Assembly (NCBI GenBank): GCA_019113175.1
Contig: DXHY01000048.1
Span: forward strand, 1 to 64,000
Length of the DNA: 64,000 nt
Reading direction: 5' to 3'
Origin: Candidatus Eisenbergiella stercoravium
GTDB taxonomy: Bacteria > Bacillota > Clostridia > Lachnospirales > Lachnospiraceae
The notes beneath the pieces were generated by a model that had not been told where the DNA came from, ran no database searches, and was given only the letters and a program-made list of their open reading frames with translations. Position numbers and translations under genes: made by a program. Positions 9,043-16,160 of the stretch are shown here, piece by piece. Numbering within the stretch: position 1 is the stretch's first letter; each line of letters begins with the position of its first letter.

Positions 9043-9924
9043 ATGGCAGATACCCGAAATATTCCGGTTTCCATAACTCATGCCGGCAGAACGATGGAGC
9101 GGACTGAGGTGGTAGAATATCTCAAAGTGCTGTCCCAGCATGTCCTGATCAGGATGGAGCTTGAGAAAGAGCTGGAAGAACTGAGAGCAGAACTTGCAGA
9201 AGAAACGAAAGAGGAGAAAGGAAAAGCAATTCTGCCTCCGGAGCCTGATCCGCCGCTGAAGGAATCCTATCCATTGCTTACTCTGATTGGAGTCCCTTTT
9301 TTAATAATATGCATTCTGCTTTCGGATTTTTCAGCGGCAGAAAAGGCGGCAGTAGCTGTCGTTTCCATTGCGGCACTTCTGTTCAGCCTGATTCGTCATA
9401 GGCGTGCAAATGAAAGGGCACAGGCGGACTGGGAAGAAAGAAAGGCCGCATATGAAAAGGAAATGGAACGTATTCAGAATCTGAACAGTGAGGTTACCGC
9501 GCAGGATCCTCCTGCGGTGGCAGAGCTGAAAAATCAGCTGAGCCAGACGGAGGAAGCTTATGAAAAAATCTGTGCGTCCTTGGAATATCAGGAAAAGAGA
9601 GATATTCTGGCCCCTAATTACAGAAAGGGAATCATTCCCTGCATTCTTTATGGTTTTTTTATGGATGGAAGAGTAAATACGCTGTCTGAAGCAGTAAATT
9701 TATTTCATGAGGAAATGCATCGTCAGAATCAGGAACAGAATCAGCTCCGGCAGCAACAGGAAATGGAAATGCATCTGAATGCGTTGATGCTGCAGCAGAA
9801 CCTGAATGCGGCAAGACTGTCTTCTCAGATTGAAGATGCAAAAAATGAAATTGAACTGCAGATCCTTATGGATTCATTATATACAACAGATATGATCAAT
9901 CTTTTAAGAAAGGAAATGCAGTGA
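9043..9924 (+). CDS. Coiled-coil membrane protein of unknown function
   Basis: A 293-residue protein not assigned to a family. Order of parts: a short N-terminal region, a Glu/Lys-rich helix (residues about 35-60), two adjacent hydrophobic helices (YPLLTLIGVPFLIICILLS and AAVAVVSIAALLFSLI, about 80-125) forming a hairpin, then long coiled-coil helices. Between the coils is a conserved-looking segment with LAPNYRKGIIPCILYGFFMD and NTLSEAVNLFHEEMHRQ. The C-terminal 70 residues are Gln/Met/Leu-rich. AGAGGAAAGGGAG upstream is a strong ribosome-binding region. It is 105 bases after the XRE-type gene and 35 before the glycine-zipper gene, suggesting an operon. A membrane-anchored scaffold is a guess. 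Confidence 0.7.
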   Translation: MADTRNIPVSITHAGRTMERTEVVEYLKVLSQHVLIRMELEKELEELRAELAEETKEEKGKAILPPEPDPPLKESYPLLTLIGVPFLIICILLSDFSAAEKAAVAVVSIAALLFSLIRHRRANERAQADWEERKAAYEKEMERIQNLNSEVTAQDPPAVAELKNQLSQTEEAYEKICASLEYQEKRDILAPNYRKGIIPCILYGFFMDGRVNTLSEAVNLFHEEMHRQNQEQNQLRQQQEMEMHLNALMLQQNLNAARLSSQIEDAKNEIELQILMDSLYTTDMINLLRKEMQ

Positions 9925-9959
9925 ATTTTTAAGAACAGAGAAAGCAGGGAGGAAAAAAT

Positions 9960-10397
9960 ATGTCAGCTTATCTCAGCATTACGGTACATAATGCATTTGG
10001 ACCTGGAGTTTCTTCATCAGCCTCTGGAATCAGGGATATGTTTGAAACCAGATATTTTGTCTACTTATATGTGGATCAGATGGATCCTGTAAAGCTCCGT
10101 GCCGCGCGTCAGCCTTACAGGATTCCCGTCGAGCCGGGAGCGCATACCGTCATAATAACCAGAAAGCCGATAGGGAAAAAGGGATTTACAGACATAGCAA
10201 ATACGGTTACCGGCGGAGTGATAGGAGGCGCAGTGTTTGGAGGTGCGGGAGCGGCACTGGGCGCTCATCTGGGAGAAAAGATGGTAAAGGAGGATTCATT
10301 AAAAAATGCTGATGTTCTGGAATTTCATGAAGGAGAGACCATTTCCTGTGATGTAAAAGCTGATTTCAGAGGAATGCCAAAGATTCAGTGGAAATAG
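9960..10397 (+). CDS. Small protein with a glycine-zipper segment
   Basis: A 145-residue protein. The first 70 residues are beta-rich with a YVDQMDPVKLRAARQPYRIP-like stretch and EPGAHTVIITRK, which resembles the short beta-sandwich of PEGA-like domains. Residues of about 75-100 form a glycine zipper (TGGVIGGAVFGGAGAALGAH), a pattern that inserts into or packs against membranes. There is no signal peptide. A GGGAGG ribosome-binding site lies eight bases before the ATG. It follows the coiled-coil membrane protein and precedes a small XRE regulator by 15 bases. Function unknown; partnership with the upstream membrane protein is inferred from gene order. Confidence 0.65.
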   Translation: MSAYLSITVHNAFGPGVSSSASGIRDMFETRYFVYLYVDQMDPVKLRAARQPYRIPVEPGAHTVIITRKPIGKKGFTDIANTVTGGVIGGAVFGGAGAALGAHLGEKMVKEDSLKNADVLEFHEGETISCDVKADFRGMPKIQWK

Positions 10398-10412
10398 GAA
10401 AGGATTCTTTAT

Positions 10413-10733
10413 GTGAAAGAGAAAATGAAAATATTGAGGAGACTTGATCAGCTTCTTTTGGAACGTGGCTGGTCGGAATATCGTCTGGCAAAGGAATGTG
10501 GATTGTCGGAATCCACGATCGCAAATATTTATCGAAGAAACAGTCTTCCCTCTCTTACGACGCTGCACGCAATATGCAGCGGATTTGGAATTTCTATCTC
10601 TCAGTTTTTTGCGGAAGATGAAATGGTAGAGCTGACACCGGAGACCCGGGAGCTGTTTGAACGCTGGGTTCTGCTCACCCGGGAGCAGAAAAACAGCATT
10701 TTGGAAATTATGCGTCTGTTTGGACAGAAATAG
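10413..10733 (+). CDS. XRE-family transcriptional regulator
   Basis: A 106-residue protein with one helix-turn-helix of the Cro/C1 type: LDQLLLERGWSEYRLAKECG, SESTIANIYRRNSLPSLTTL, then HAICSGFGISISQFF, in which almost every canonical position is filled. The last 35 residues (TPETRELFERWVLLTREQKN) are a short helical tail seen in many small regulators of this type. It starts at GTG 10413, eight bases after AGGAAAGG; the ATG at 10425 is too far. It closes the four-gene cluster and is followed directly by a terminator. It probably autoregulates the cluster (inference). Confidence 0.85.
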   Translation: MKEKMKILRRLDQLLLERGWSEYRLAKECGLSESTIANIYRRNSLPSLTTLHAICSGFGISISQFFAEDEMVELTPETRELFERWVLLTREQKNSILEIMRLFGQK

Positions 10734-10770
10734 AAGGAGAGCGGGCCGTCAGGTCCACTCTCCTTCTGTT
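10732..10770 (+). terminator. Terminator of the 7.5-10.7 kb cluster
   Basis: AGAAGGAGAG (10732-10741) pairs perfectly with CTCTCCTTCT (10758-10767), followed by GTTTAAA. The stem overlaps the stop codon of the XRE gene. Confidence 0.7.
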
Positions 10771-10893
10771 TAAAACGCCAATTTTGTATGGCACCGTGTC
10801 AGACGATATGCTATAATAATTACAATCTTGGCATACTGCCCGGCACAGGAAAACGGCCGTTGACTGATTTCCGTAAAACAGGAGATGAATACC

Positions 10894-12993
10894 ATGACAG
10901 CAAGACAGCAGATTAAGACTTATCCTGGAGTACCTTATCCCATGGGCGTATCCGTAACTTCCGATGGAAGGCTGAATTTTGCGGCAGCTCTCCATACGAA
11001 GGAAGAATGCGGTGTGCTTCTGTATCTGAAAGACCGGAGAACCCCGGTGCGTCTGCCCTTTCATATGGGGAAAAAAGTGGGCAATATATACTGCCTGCAG
11101 GTGGATGGCCTTGCGGACAGAGATTTCAAATATAATTTTTATGCGGGAGAAGAGGTCATTACGGACCCTTACGCGGCAATCATTTATGGAAACGAAAAGT
11201 GGGGACGGCGTGTGGATCCCGAGCTGAAGGGGGGAATCTGTTCCGGAAGCTTTGACTGGGGAGAGGACCGGCCGCCCATGACGCCCCTTTCGGACAGCAT
11301 CCTGTATCTTCTGCATGTGAGGGGCTTTACGCGCCACAACAGCTCCGGGGTGAAGAACCGGGGAACCTATGAAGGAATCCGGGAGAAGATTCCCTATCTG
11401 AAGGAGCTGGGAATCACGGCGGTGGAGCTGATGCCTTCCTGTGAGTTTGTGGAGCTTGAACGGGAAAAGAGGCCGGAGCCTACCATGGAAGAAGCGAAGA
11501 GGCGTTATATGGAGAATCCGGAGGCGGAGGAGACACCCAGAATCAATTACTGGGGATATAAGGAGGCTTATTATTTTGCACCCAAATATTCCTATGCGGC
11601 TTCGGATCATCCGGTGGAGGAGTTTAAAGGTCTGGTAAAGGCGCTTCATGAGGCGGGAATTGAGCTGATCATGCAGTTTTATTTTCCTCCGTCCGTCAAG
11701 CAGGCGTATATCCTGGAGGTAATCCGCTACTGGGTGCTGGAATATCATGTGGACGGTTTTCACCTGCTGGGAGTCAGGGTGCCGATGGCTCTTCTTGCGA
11801 CGGAGCCGATGCTTGGAAATACCAAGCTTTTTTACGAAAATATGCCCTGTCGCGACATTTATGAAAATAATGAGACGCCTGTCTATAAAAATCTGGCATC
11901 CTATAATGACAGCTTCCTGTATCCCATGCGGGGCTTTTTGAAGGGAGATGAAAACGTGCTCTCTTCGGCACTTTCCTGTCTGAAGAGGAACCCTTCTCAG
12001 GCCGGCGTCATAAATTATATTACCAGTTATTCCGGTTTCAGCCTGGCGGACCTGGTTTCCTATGACGGAAAGCATAATGAGGCAAACGGCGAGAATAACA
12101 GGGACGGCAGCGACAGCAATTTCAGCTGGAATTGCGGCGTTGAAGGAAAAACGCGCAGAAAGGCGGTTCTGAGGCTGAGAAAAAGGCAGATGAAGAACGC
12201 CATTCTGCTGCTTCTTACGGCCCAGGGGACGCCCATGATTGTCAGCGGAGATGAATTCGGCTTCAGCCATGGAGGAAACAATAATCCTTACTGTCAGGAT
12301 AATGCTGTAAACTGGCTTGACTGGAGGCTGGCGGAAGAGAACAGGGACTTTCTTACCTTTGTAAAATGGGCGGTGGCTCTGCGCAGAGAGCACCCGATCC
12401 TGCACTGTCCGGAGGAGCTGACCATGCTGGATTATCTTTCCTGCGGCTGTCCGGATCTGTCCTACCACGGCGAGGAAGCCTGGAAGCTGAATACTGACCG
12501 GCAGAGCCGGATCGCGGGAGTGATGTACTGCGGAAAATATGCGAAGAAAAACCGGCAGGAAAACGACGAATCCTTCTATATCGCCTATAACATGCACTGG
12601 GAGGAGCATGATTTTGCGCTTCCCGCTCTGCCGGAGGGATGCAGCTGGGTCAGAATCTGCGATACCTTTGAAGAAGAGCCGGAGAAAAATGATAATACCG
12701 GAAGGGCAGCAGAAAAGGGAGCTGAGAAAAAGACGGACGCGAAGCCGGAGGAGCATGCCGGTGAAGTGCGGAGTACACGGGTTCCCGGCCGGTCCATCCG
12801 GATTCTGATCAGCAGCGTGCCGGATCCGCAGGACAAGGCGGACAGGGAAGACAGGATGGAAGGAAGATCGGGGCGGCGGTCCGTCCGAAAGAAAAAAGAA
12901 AAAGAGGAGAAAGAGAATCCGTCCACGAACCGTAATCAGGCCGGAAGAGACAAGACGGAAAGAGATTCAGAAAGCAGGACCGAAGGACAGTGA
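10894..12993 (+). CDS. Isoamylase/GlgX-like GH13 protein lacking the catalytic residues
   Basis: A 699-residue protein whose order of parts follows glycogen debranching enzymes: an N-terminal beta-sandwich (CBM48-like), a TIM-barrel with strings such as INYWGYKEAYYFAPKYSYA, SLADLVSY then KHNEANGENN, and MIVSGDEFG. The four GH13 active-site regions are degraded. Region I, normally DVVFNH, reads MQFYFP near residue 260; region II, normally GFRFDLA, reads GFHLLGV, with Leu292 where the nucleophile Asp should be; region IV, normally CHDGF, reads SYSGF with Ser380 in place of Asp. Only a Glu near 315 may survive as general acid. Domain B is also shortened. The C-terminal 90 residues are a Lys/Glu/Arg tail. 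Start at ATG 10894, nine bases after AGGAG; TATAAT at 10812-10817 is a likely -10. Most likely an inactive carbohydrate-binding paralogue. Confidence 0.8.
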   Translation: MTARQQIKTYPGVPYPMGVSVTSDGRLNFAAALHTKEECGVLLYLKDRRTPVRLPFHMGKKVGNIYCLQVDGLADRDFKYNFYAGEEVITDPYAAIIYGNEKWGRRVDPELKGGICSGSFDWGEDRPPMTPLSDSILYLLHVRGFTRHNSSGVKNRGTYEGIREKIPYLKELGITAVELMPSCEFVELEREKRPEPTMEEAKRRYMENPEAEETPRINYWGYKEAYYFAPKYSYAASDHPVEEFKGLVKALHEAGIELIMQFYFPPSVKQAYILEVIRYWVLEYHVDGFHLLGVRVPMALLATEPMLGNTKLFYENMPCRDIYENNETPVYKNLASYNDSFLYPMRGFLKGDENVLSSALSCLKRNPSQAGVINYITSYSGFSLADLVSYDGKHNEANGENNRDGSDSNFSWNCGVEGKTRRKAVLRLRKRQMKNAILLLLTAQGTPMIVSGDEFGFSHGGNNNPYCQDNAVNWLDWRLAEENRDFLTFVKWAVALRREHPILHCPEELTMLDYLSCGCPDLSYHGEEAWKLNTDRQSRIAGVMYCGKYAKKNRQENDESFYIAYNMHWEEHDFALPALPEGCSWVRICDTFEEEPEKNDNTGRAAEKGAEKKTDAKPEEHAGEVRSTRVPGRSIRILISSVPDPQDKADREDRMEGRSGRRSVRKKKEKEEKENPSTNRNQAGRDKTERDSESRTEGQ

Positions 12994-13565
12994 ATAATGG
13001 CAAAAAAGGCGGTGTCCGCCTGCTGGCGGGCACCTGGAAGCATTTCAGGACGATTACCTATCATAAATATCTGGTGATGAAGGGCTGCTTCGCTGTCGGA
13101 CTTTACCGGCAGGGGCTGGCCCATGATCTGTCAAAATACAGCCCGACGGAATTTCTGGTGGGCGCGAAATATTTTCAGGGAAACAGGAGCCCAAACAATG
13201 CGGAGCGGGAGGAGAAGGGATATTCCTCCGCATGGCTTCATCATAAGGGACGAAACCGGCATCATTATGAATACTGGATTGATTACAGTACGAGAGACGT
13301 GCCGGGAGGAATGGCTCCGGTGGAGATGCCGGTGAAATATGTGGCGGAGATGCTGATGGACCGGATTGCGGCTTCCAAGGTATACCGGGGCAGCCAGTAT
13401 ACGGATGCTGATCCGCTGGAGTATTTTCAGGCGGCCAAGGAACCGCCCATCATGCATGAGAATACAAGAGCGCTTCTCCTGAAGCTTCTGACCATGCTGG
13501 CAGAAGAGGGAGAGGAAAAGACCTTCCGTTATGTCAGGACCTCTCTTCTGGGAAAGAAGCGCTGA
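12990..13565 (+). CDS. DUF5662 family protein
   Basis: A 191-residue soluble protein of the DUF5662 type, common in Clostridia with no known activity. Recognisable conserved strings are TITYHKYLVM, LAHDLSKYSPTEF, HHKGRNRHHYEYW and MPVKYVAEMLMDRIAASK. The clustered His/Asp residues (HD, HHK, RHHYEYW) look like a metal site and recall HD-type hydrolases, but this is not established. It starts with GTG, whose last bases overlap the stop of the GH13-like gene (GTGA), so the two are translationally coupled. No other start fits as well. Confidence 0.75.
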   Translation: MNNGKKGGVRLLAGTWKHFRTITYHKYLVMKGCFAVGLYRQGLAHDLSKYSPTEFLVGAKYFQGNRSPNNAEREEKGYSSAWLHHKGRNRHHYEYWIDYSTRDVPGGMAPVEMPVKYVAEMLMDRIAASKVYRGSQYTDADPLEYFQAAKEPPIMHENTRALLLKLLTMLAEEGEEKTFRYVRTSLLGKKR

Positions 13566-13635
13566 TGCTGCCGGCTGCTCGAGGCCGGAACCTTTTCATC
13601 TTCTTTACATATAGTATCGTAAAGGAGATGAGCAT

Positions 13636-13971
13636 ATGAACTGTTTATATTTACTGTTACTTTTATGCTGCTGCGGAAGAGGAACCCGGACGGGATGCTG
13701 CCGGGATAATGACTGCGGCTGCCGGAGCAATGGCGGCGATGGCCGGGGCTGCGGCTGTCAGGACAGAGACCGCGCGTCGTGCGGCTGTGCTCCCAATGGG
13801 GATTCCTCCTGCCGGAACCGTGAGGAAAGAAGGGGACCGGGCGATGGAGGATGCCCCTGTCAGGATATGAGGCCGGAGCCTCCCCGTCCGGAACCCAGAC
13901 CGGGAAATGCGCCTCTGCCGAGACCCTTCCCTCCCTTTTCCGATGGACCGGGATGTGGCTGCGGAGACTGA
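13636..13971 (+). CDS. Cysteine-rich miniprotein (17 Cys in 111 residues)
   Basis: A small protein with a perfect-looking AAAGGAGATGAGCAT start region. It opens with a short hydrophobic run (MNCLYLLLLLCCCGRG), then a Gly/Arg/Asp/Cys-rich region with repeated CGC motifs (CGC at about 27, 39, 49, 107 and a CPC near 73) and a Pro/Arg-rich stretch before the last CGCGD. I know no family for it. The spacing of the CxC pairs would suit metal binding or dense disulfides; the hydrophobic start may be a membrane anchor. It is separated by 70 bases from the DUF5662 gene and is followed by its own terminator. Clear ribosome-binding site and biased composition make a real gene likely. Confidence 0.65.
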   Translation: MNCLYLLLLLCCCGRGTRTGCCRDNDCGCRSNGGDGRGCGCQDRDRASCGCAPNGDSSCRNREERRGPGDGGCPCQDMRPEPPRPEPRPGNAPLPRPFPPFSDGPGCGCGD

Positions 13972-14026
13972 AAAATGAATATGTGGATCTGATGGCTGCA
14001 GAATGATGGGCTGTCAGGAAAGATGC

Positions 14027-14062
14027 GAGCCAGGTTAAGATTGACCTGGCTCATATTTTTTG
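14027..14062 (+). terminator. Terminator after the Cys-rich gene
   Basis: GAGCCAGGT (14027-14035) pairs with ACCTGGCTC (14044-14052), followed by ATATTTTTTG. It ends the 10.9-14.0 kb transcription unit. Confidence 0.85.
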
Positions 14063-14101
14063 TAAAAGCGGCTGTCCCGCCGGCGGCGCTTCGGGCGGAA
14101 G

Positions 14102-14304
14102 GTTACAGTTCACTCCGCGCCATTCGCAAAGCCGCGCTTCGCGCTCTCCGCTGCTTCGCAGCTATGAGAAATCGCCGTTGGCGATTTCTTGCTCATAAAC
14201 GGGCGCGGCACGGTAGGGCGGGTGCCCTTCGTCCGCTCAGAGCAAGTCATCTGTTCGTGCAAGCACGACAGCTGCCTGGTTCCGGCGGACGAGTGAACTG
14301 TAAC
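14102..14304. repeat. 203-bp hairpin-rich inverted-repeat element, copy 1
   Basis: Bounded by perfect 14-bp inverted repeats: GTTACAGTTCACTC at the left end and GAGTGAACTGTAAC at the right. Inside are several exact hairpins: GCGC-TTC-GCGC (14134-14144), GCTGC-TTC-GCAGC (14150-14162), AGAAATCGCC-GTT-GGCGATTTCT (14167-14189), GGGC-GGGT-GCCC (14216-14227) and TCGTGC-AA-GCACGA (14255-14268). It carries no plausible gene. A second copy lies at 28900-29101. The structure resembles a miniature inverted-repeat transposable element or a structured RNA; no target-site duplication is obvious. Confidence 0.85.
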
Positions 14305-14469
14305 GGGAAAACACAGAATTTTCACTTTTTAAACAAAATCAGGAAACAAGTTTCCGGTAGACTAAAAAAGTATTTAATATGTTAAGTTTTTTGATGAGGC
14401 AGGACTGAAGAGCATATCTGATCGTGCATTTTCAGTGTGGATTTGCAGCGCTTTTGCATGGAGGAAAAA

Positions 14470-16155
14470 ATGAGCGGTAAGGAGAAAGAACCTGGAAAGC
14501 CCGGAAAGAAGAAAAAAATTCTGATCGGCATATGTGTCCTCGTACTGGCGGCAGCGGCAGGGACAGGCGCTTACGTCCGGTATTTTTCGGATGGTTATGA
14601 AGGGCAGCAGCGAAATGGCGCACGGGAGATGAATCTGAGCTTCGGCGCGGATGTGATTACGGCAGGAGGAAGCACCTCTGTTGGAATGCAGGAGGAAAGC
14701 TTTGATCTGGATTATATCGATACGGAGCTGGTAATCGAGGAGGTGTATCTGTCCAGTCAGGATGAGGTGGAAGCCGGAACGGCGATTCTGAAGCTGACGG
14801 ACGAAAGTGTGGAAGCGGCCAGGAGAGAGCTGGAGGAAAAGGCGACGCAGGCCGATCTGGACTACAGAGAGGCGTTGCTGGACGGGGAAGAGGAAAAGAT
14901 CACCGCGCAGCAGACGCTGGATACAAGCCTCCTGAATGGAACCTACGCCACATATACCTACGAAAATTCCCTGAAGGAGTATGAGGACGAGATCGCATCC
15001 CTTCAGGAACAGATCGAAGAAGCGCAGGAGCTGGTTGACGAATATACAGCCTCCATTGAATCGGATTACTACTATACATATTATGAGGTTGCGGAAAAGG
15101 AAGAGGAGCTGAACACCACCTTTGCCGCGCTGATGCAGCTCTATGAGGAATGGGATGTTGCGGAACTGGAGGACCACAATCAGGCGGCGACCATTGACAG
15201 CTCTTCTTCCGGAAGCGGAGAGGCCGCCGGTGATGCAGCGAACTCCGGCGCATCATCCGAAGGCGGAGCCGGAATGAACGGCCCCGGAGGGGAAGGCGCT
15301 TCCGGAGCGGGCGGCATGGCGGGCGGCAACGCAGGCTCGGGAACGGGTTCCGGGAACCGGGTCAGCAATGACAGCACAAAGCTCACCGTTTATAACATGC
15401 TGGACGAAGAGGTTCAGGAAAATGAAGCCGCATATGAAGAAGCGCTGGAAAATTACGAAGCTGCCAAAGCCAGGGCGGAATCTTCTCTTGCCCAGGCCCA
15501 GACCAATCTGGAGCTTCTGAAGGTTCAGCTGGAAGAAGCGCAGATTGAATATGAAAAGCAGCAGGTGAGCAGTCAGAGCGACTATGACGCCGCTGTTTCA
15601 GAAAGCAGCACCGCGCAGGAAACCTGGCAGACGGAAATAGACAGAATCGACGATGAGATCACGGTTGCGCAGAACGCGAAGGAGGAGGCCGATGAAAACC
15701 TGCAGAAATTTGAAGAGGTGATCGGAGACGGATACCTGTATACCACGAGCGCAGGCACGGTGATGATGGTGAATGTACGTGAAGAGGCGGCGCTGACGGG
15801 AGGAAGCATGGTGCTGGCCTACAGCAGTCCGGATACGGTTACCGTTACGGCTTCTGTGGATCAGGCGGATATCGCCTCCCTGGAAATCGGCGGAGAAGCA
15901 GTGGCTGCAGTATCAGATTATGGAAACTATGACGGCAGGGTGAGCTCGATCAATCCGGTTTCTTCCTCCTCCAGCCGTTCCAGCGTGACCTATTCCGTCG
16001 TGGTGGAACTGACGGGAGATGTGAGCGGCCTGTCACAGAATCTTTCCGCCACCGTATACTTCGGCGTTTCCACTGCGGATCTTCAGCCGCAGGAAGGGGA
16101 AGCGGAAACAGAACCCATGGAAACGGAAGAGTCTGTAACGGCGGAGGGAGAGTGA
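14470..16155 (+). CDS. HlyD/MacA-type membrane fusion protein, adaptor 1
   Basis: A 561-residue adaptor for an ABC exporter. One N-terminal transmembrane helix (ILIGICVLVLAAAAGTGAYV), a first half of a biotinyl-lipoyl domain (VIEEVYLSSQDEVEAGTAIL), long alpha-helical hairpin regions (coiled coils to about residue 420), then the second lipoyl half (YTTSAGTVMMVNVREEA) and beta-barrel (TASVDQADIASLEIG). A roughly 55-residue Gly/Ser/Ala insertion (from about residue 240) interrupts the hairpin. It ends with a Glu-rich tail. Start at ATG 14470, five bases after GGAGG. First gene of a six-gene operon whose other members are two more adaptors, a permease, a small membrane protein and an ATPase. Confidence 0.8.
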   Translation: MSGKEKEPGKPGKKKKILIGICVLVLAAAAGTGAYVRYFSDGYEGQQRNGAREMNLSFGADVITAGGSTSVGMQEESFDLDYIDTELVIEEVYLSSQDEVEAGTAILKLTDESVEAARRELEEKATQADLDYREALLDGEEEKITAQQTLDTSLLNGTYATYTYENSLKEYEDEIASLQEQIEEAQELVDEYTASIESDYYYTYYEVAEKEEELNTTFAALMQLYEEWDVAELEDHNQAATIDSSSSGSGEAAGDAANSGASSEGGAGMNGPGGEGASGAGGMAGGNAGSGTGSGNRVSNDSTKLTVYNMLDEEVQENEAAYEEALENYEAAKARAESSLAQAQTNLELLKVQLEEAQIEYEKQQVSSQSDYDAAVSESSTAQETWQTEIDRIDDEITVAQNAKEEADENLQKFEEVIGDGYLYTTSAGTVMMVNVREEAALTGGSMVLAYSSPDTVTVTASVDQADIASLEIGGEAVAAVSDYGNYDGRVSSINPVSSSSSRSSVTYSVVVELTGDVSGLSQNLSATVYFGVSTADLQPQEGEAETEPMETEESVTAEGE

Positions 16156-16160
16156 AAACG

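Noticed and set aside
14023-14385. A 120-codon open frame running through repeat copy 1
   Set aside because: It starts within a terminator stem and is made of the repeat's hairpins; the same region in copy 2 does not keep the frame. It is not a gene.
16152-16160. GTG start for adaptor 2 overlapping the stop of adaptor 1
   Set aside because: The GGGAG site ends only one base before this GTG, while ATG 16161 is at a normal distance.
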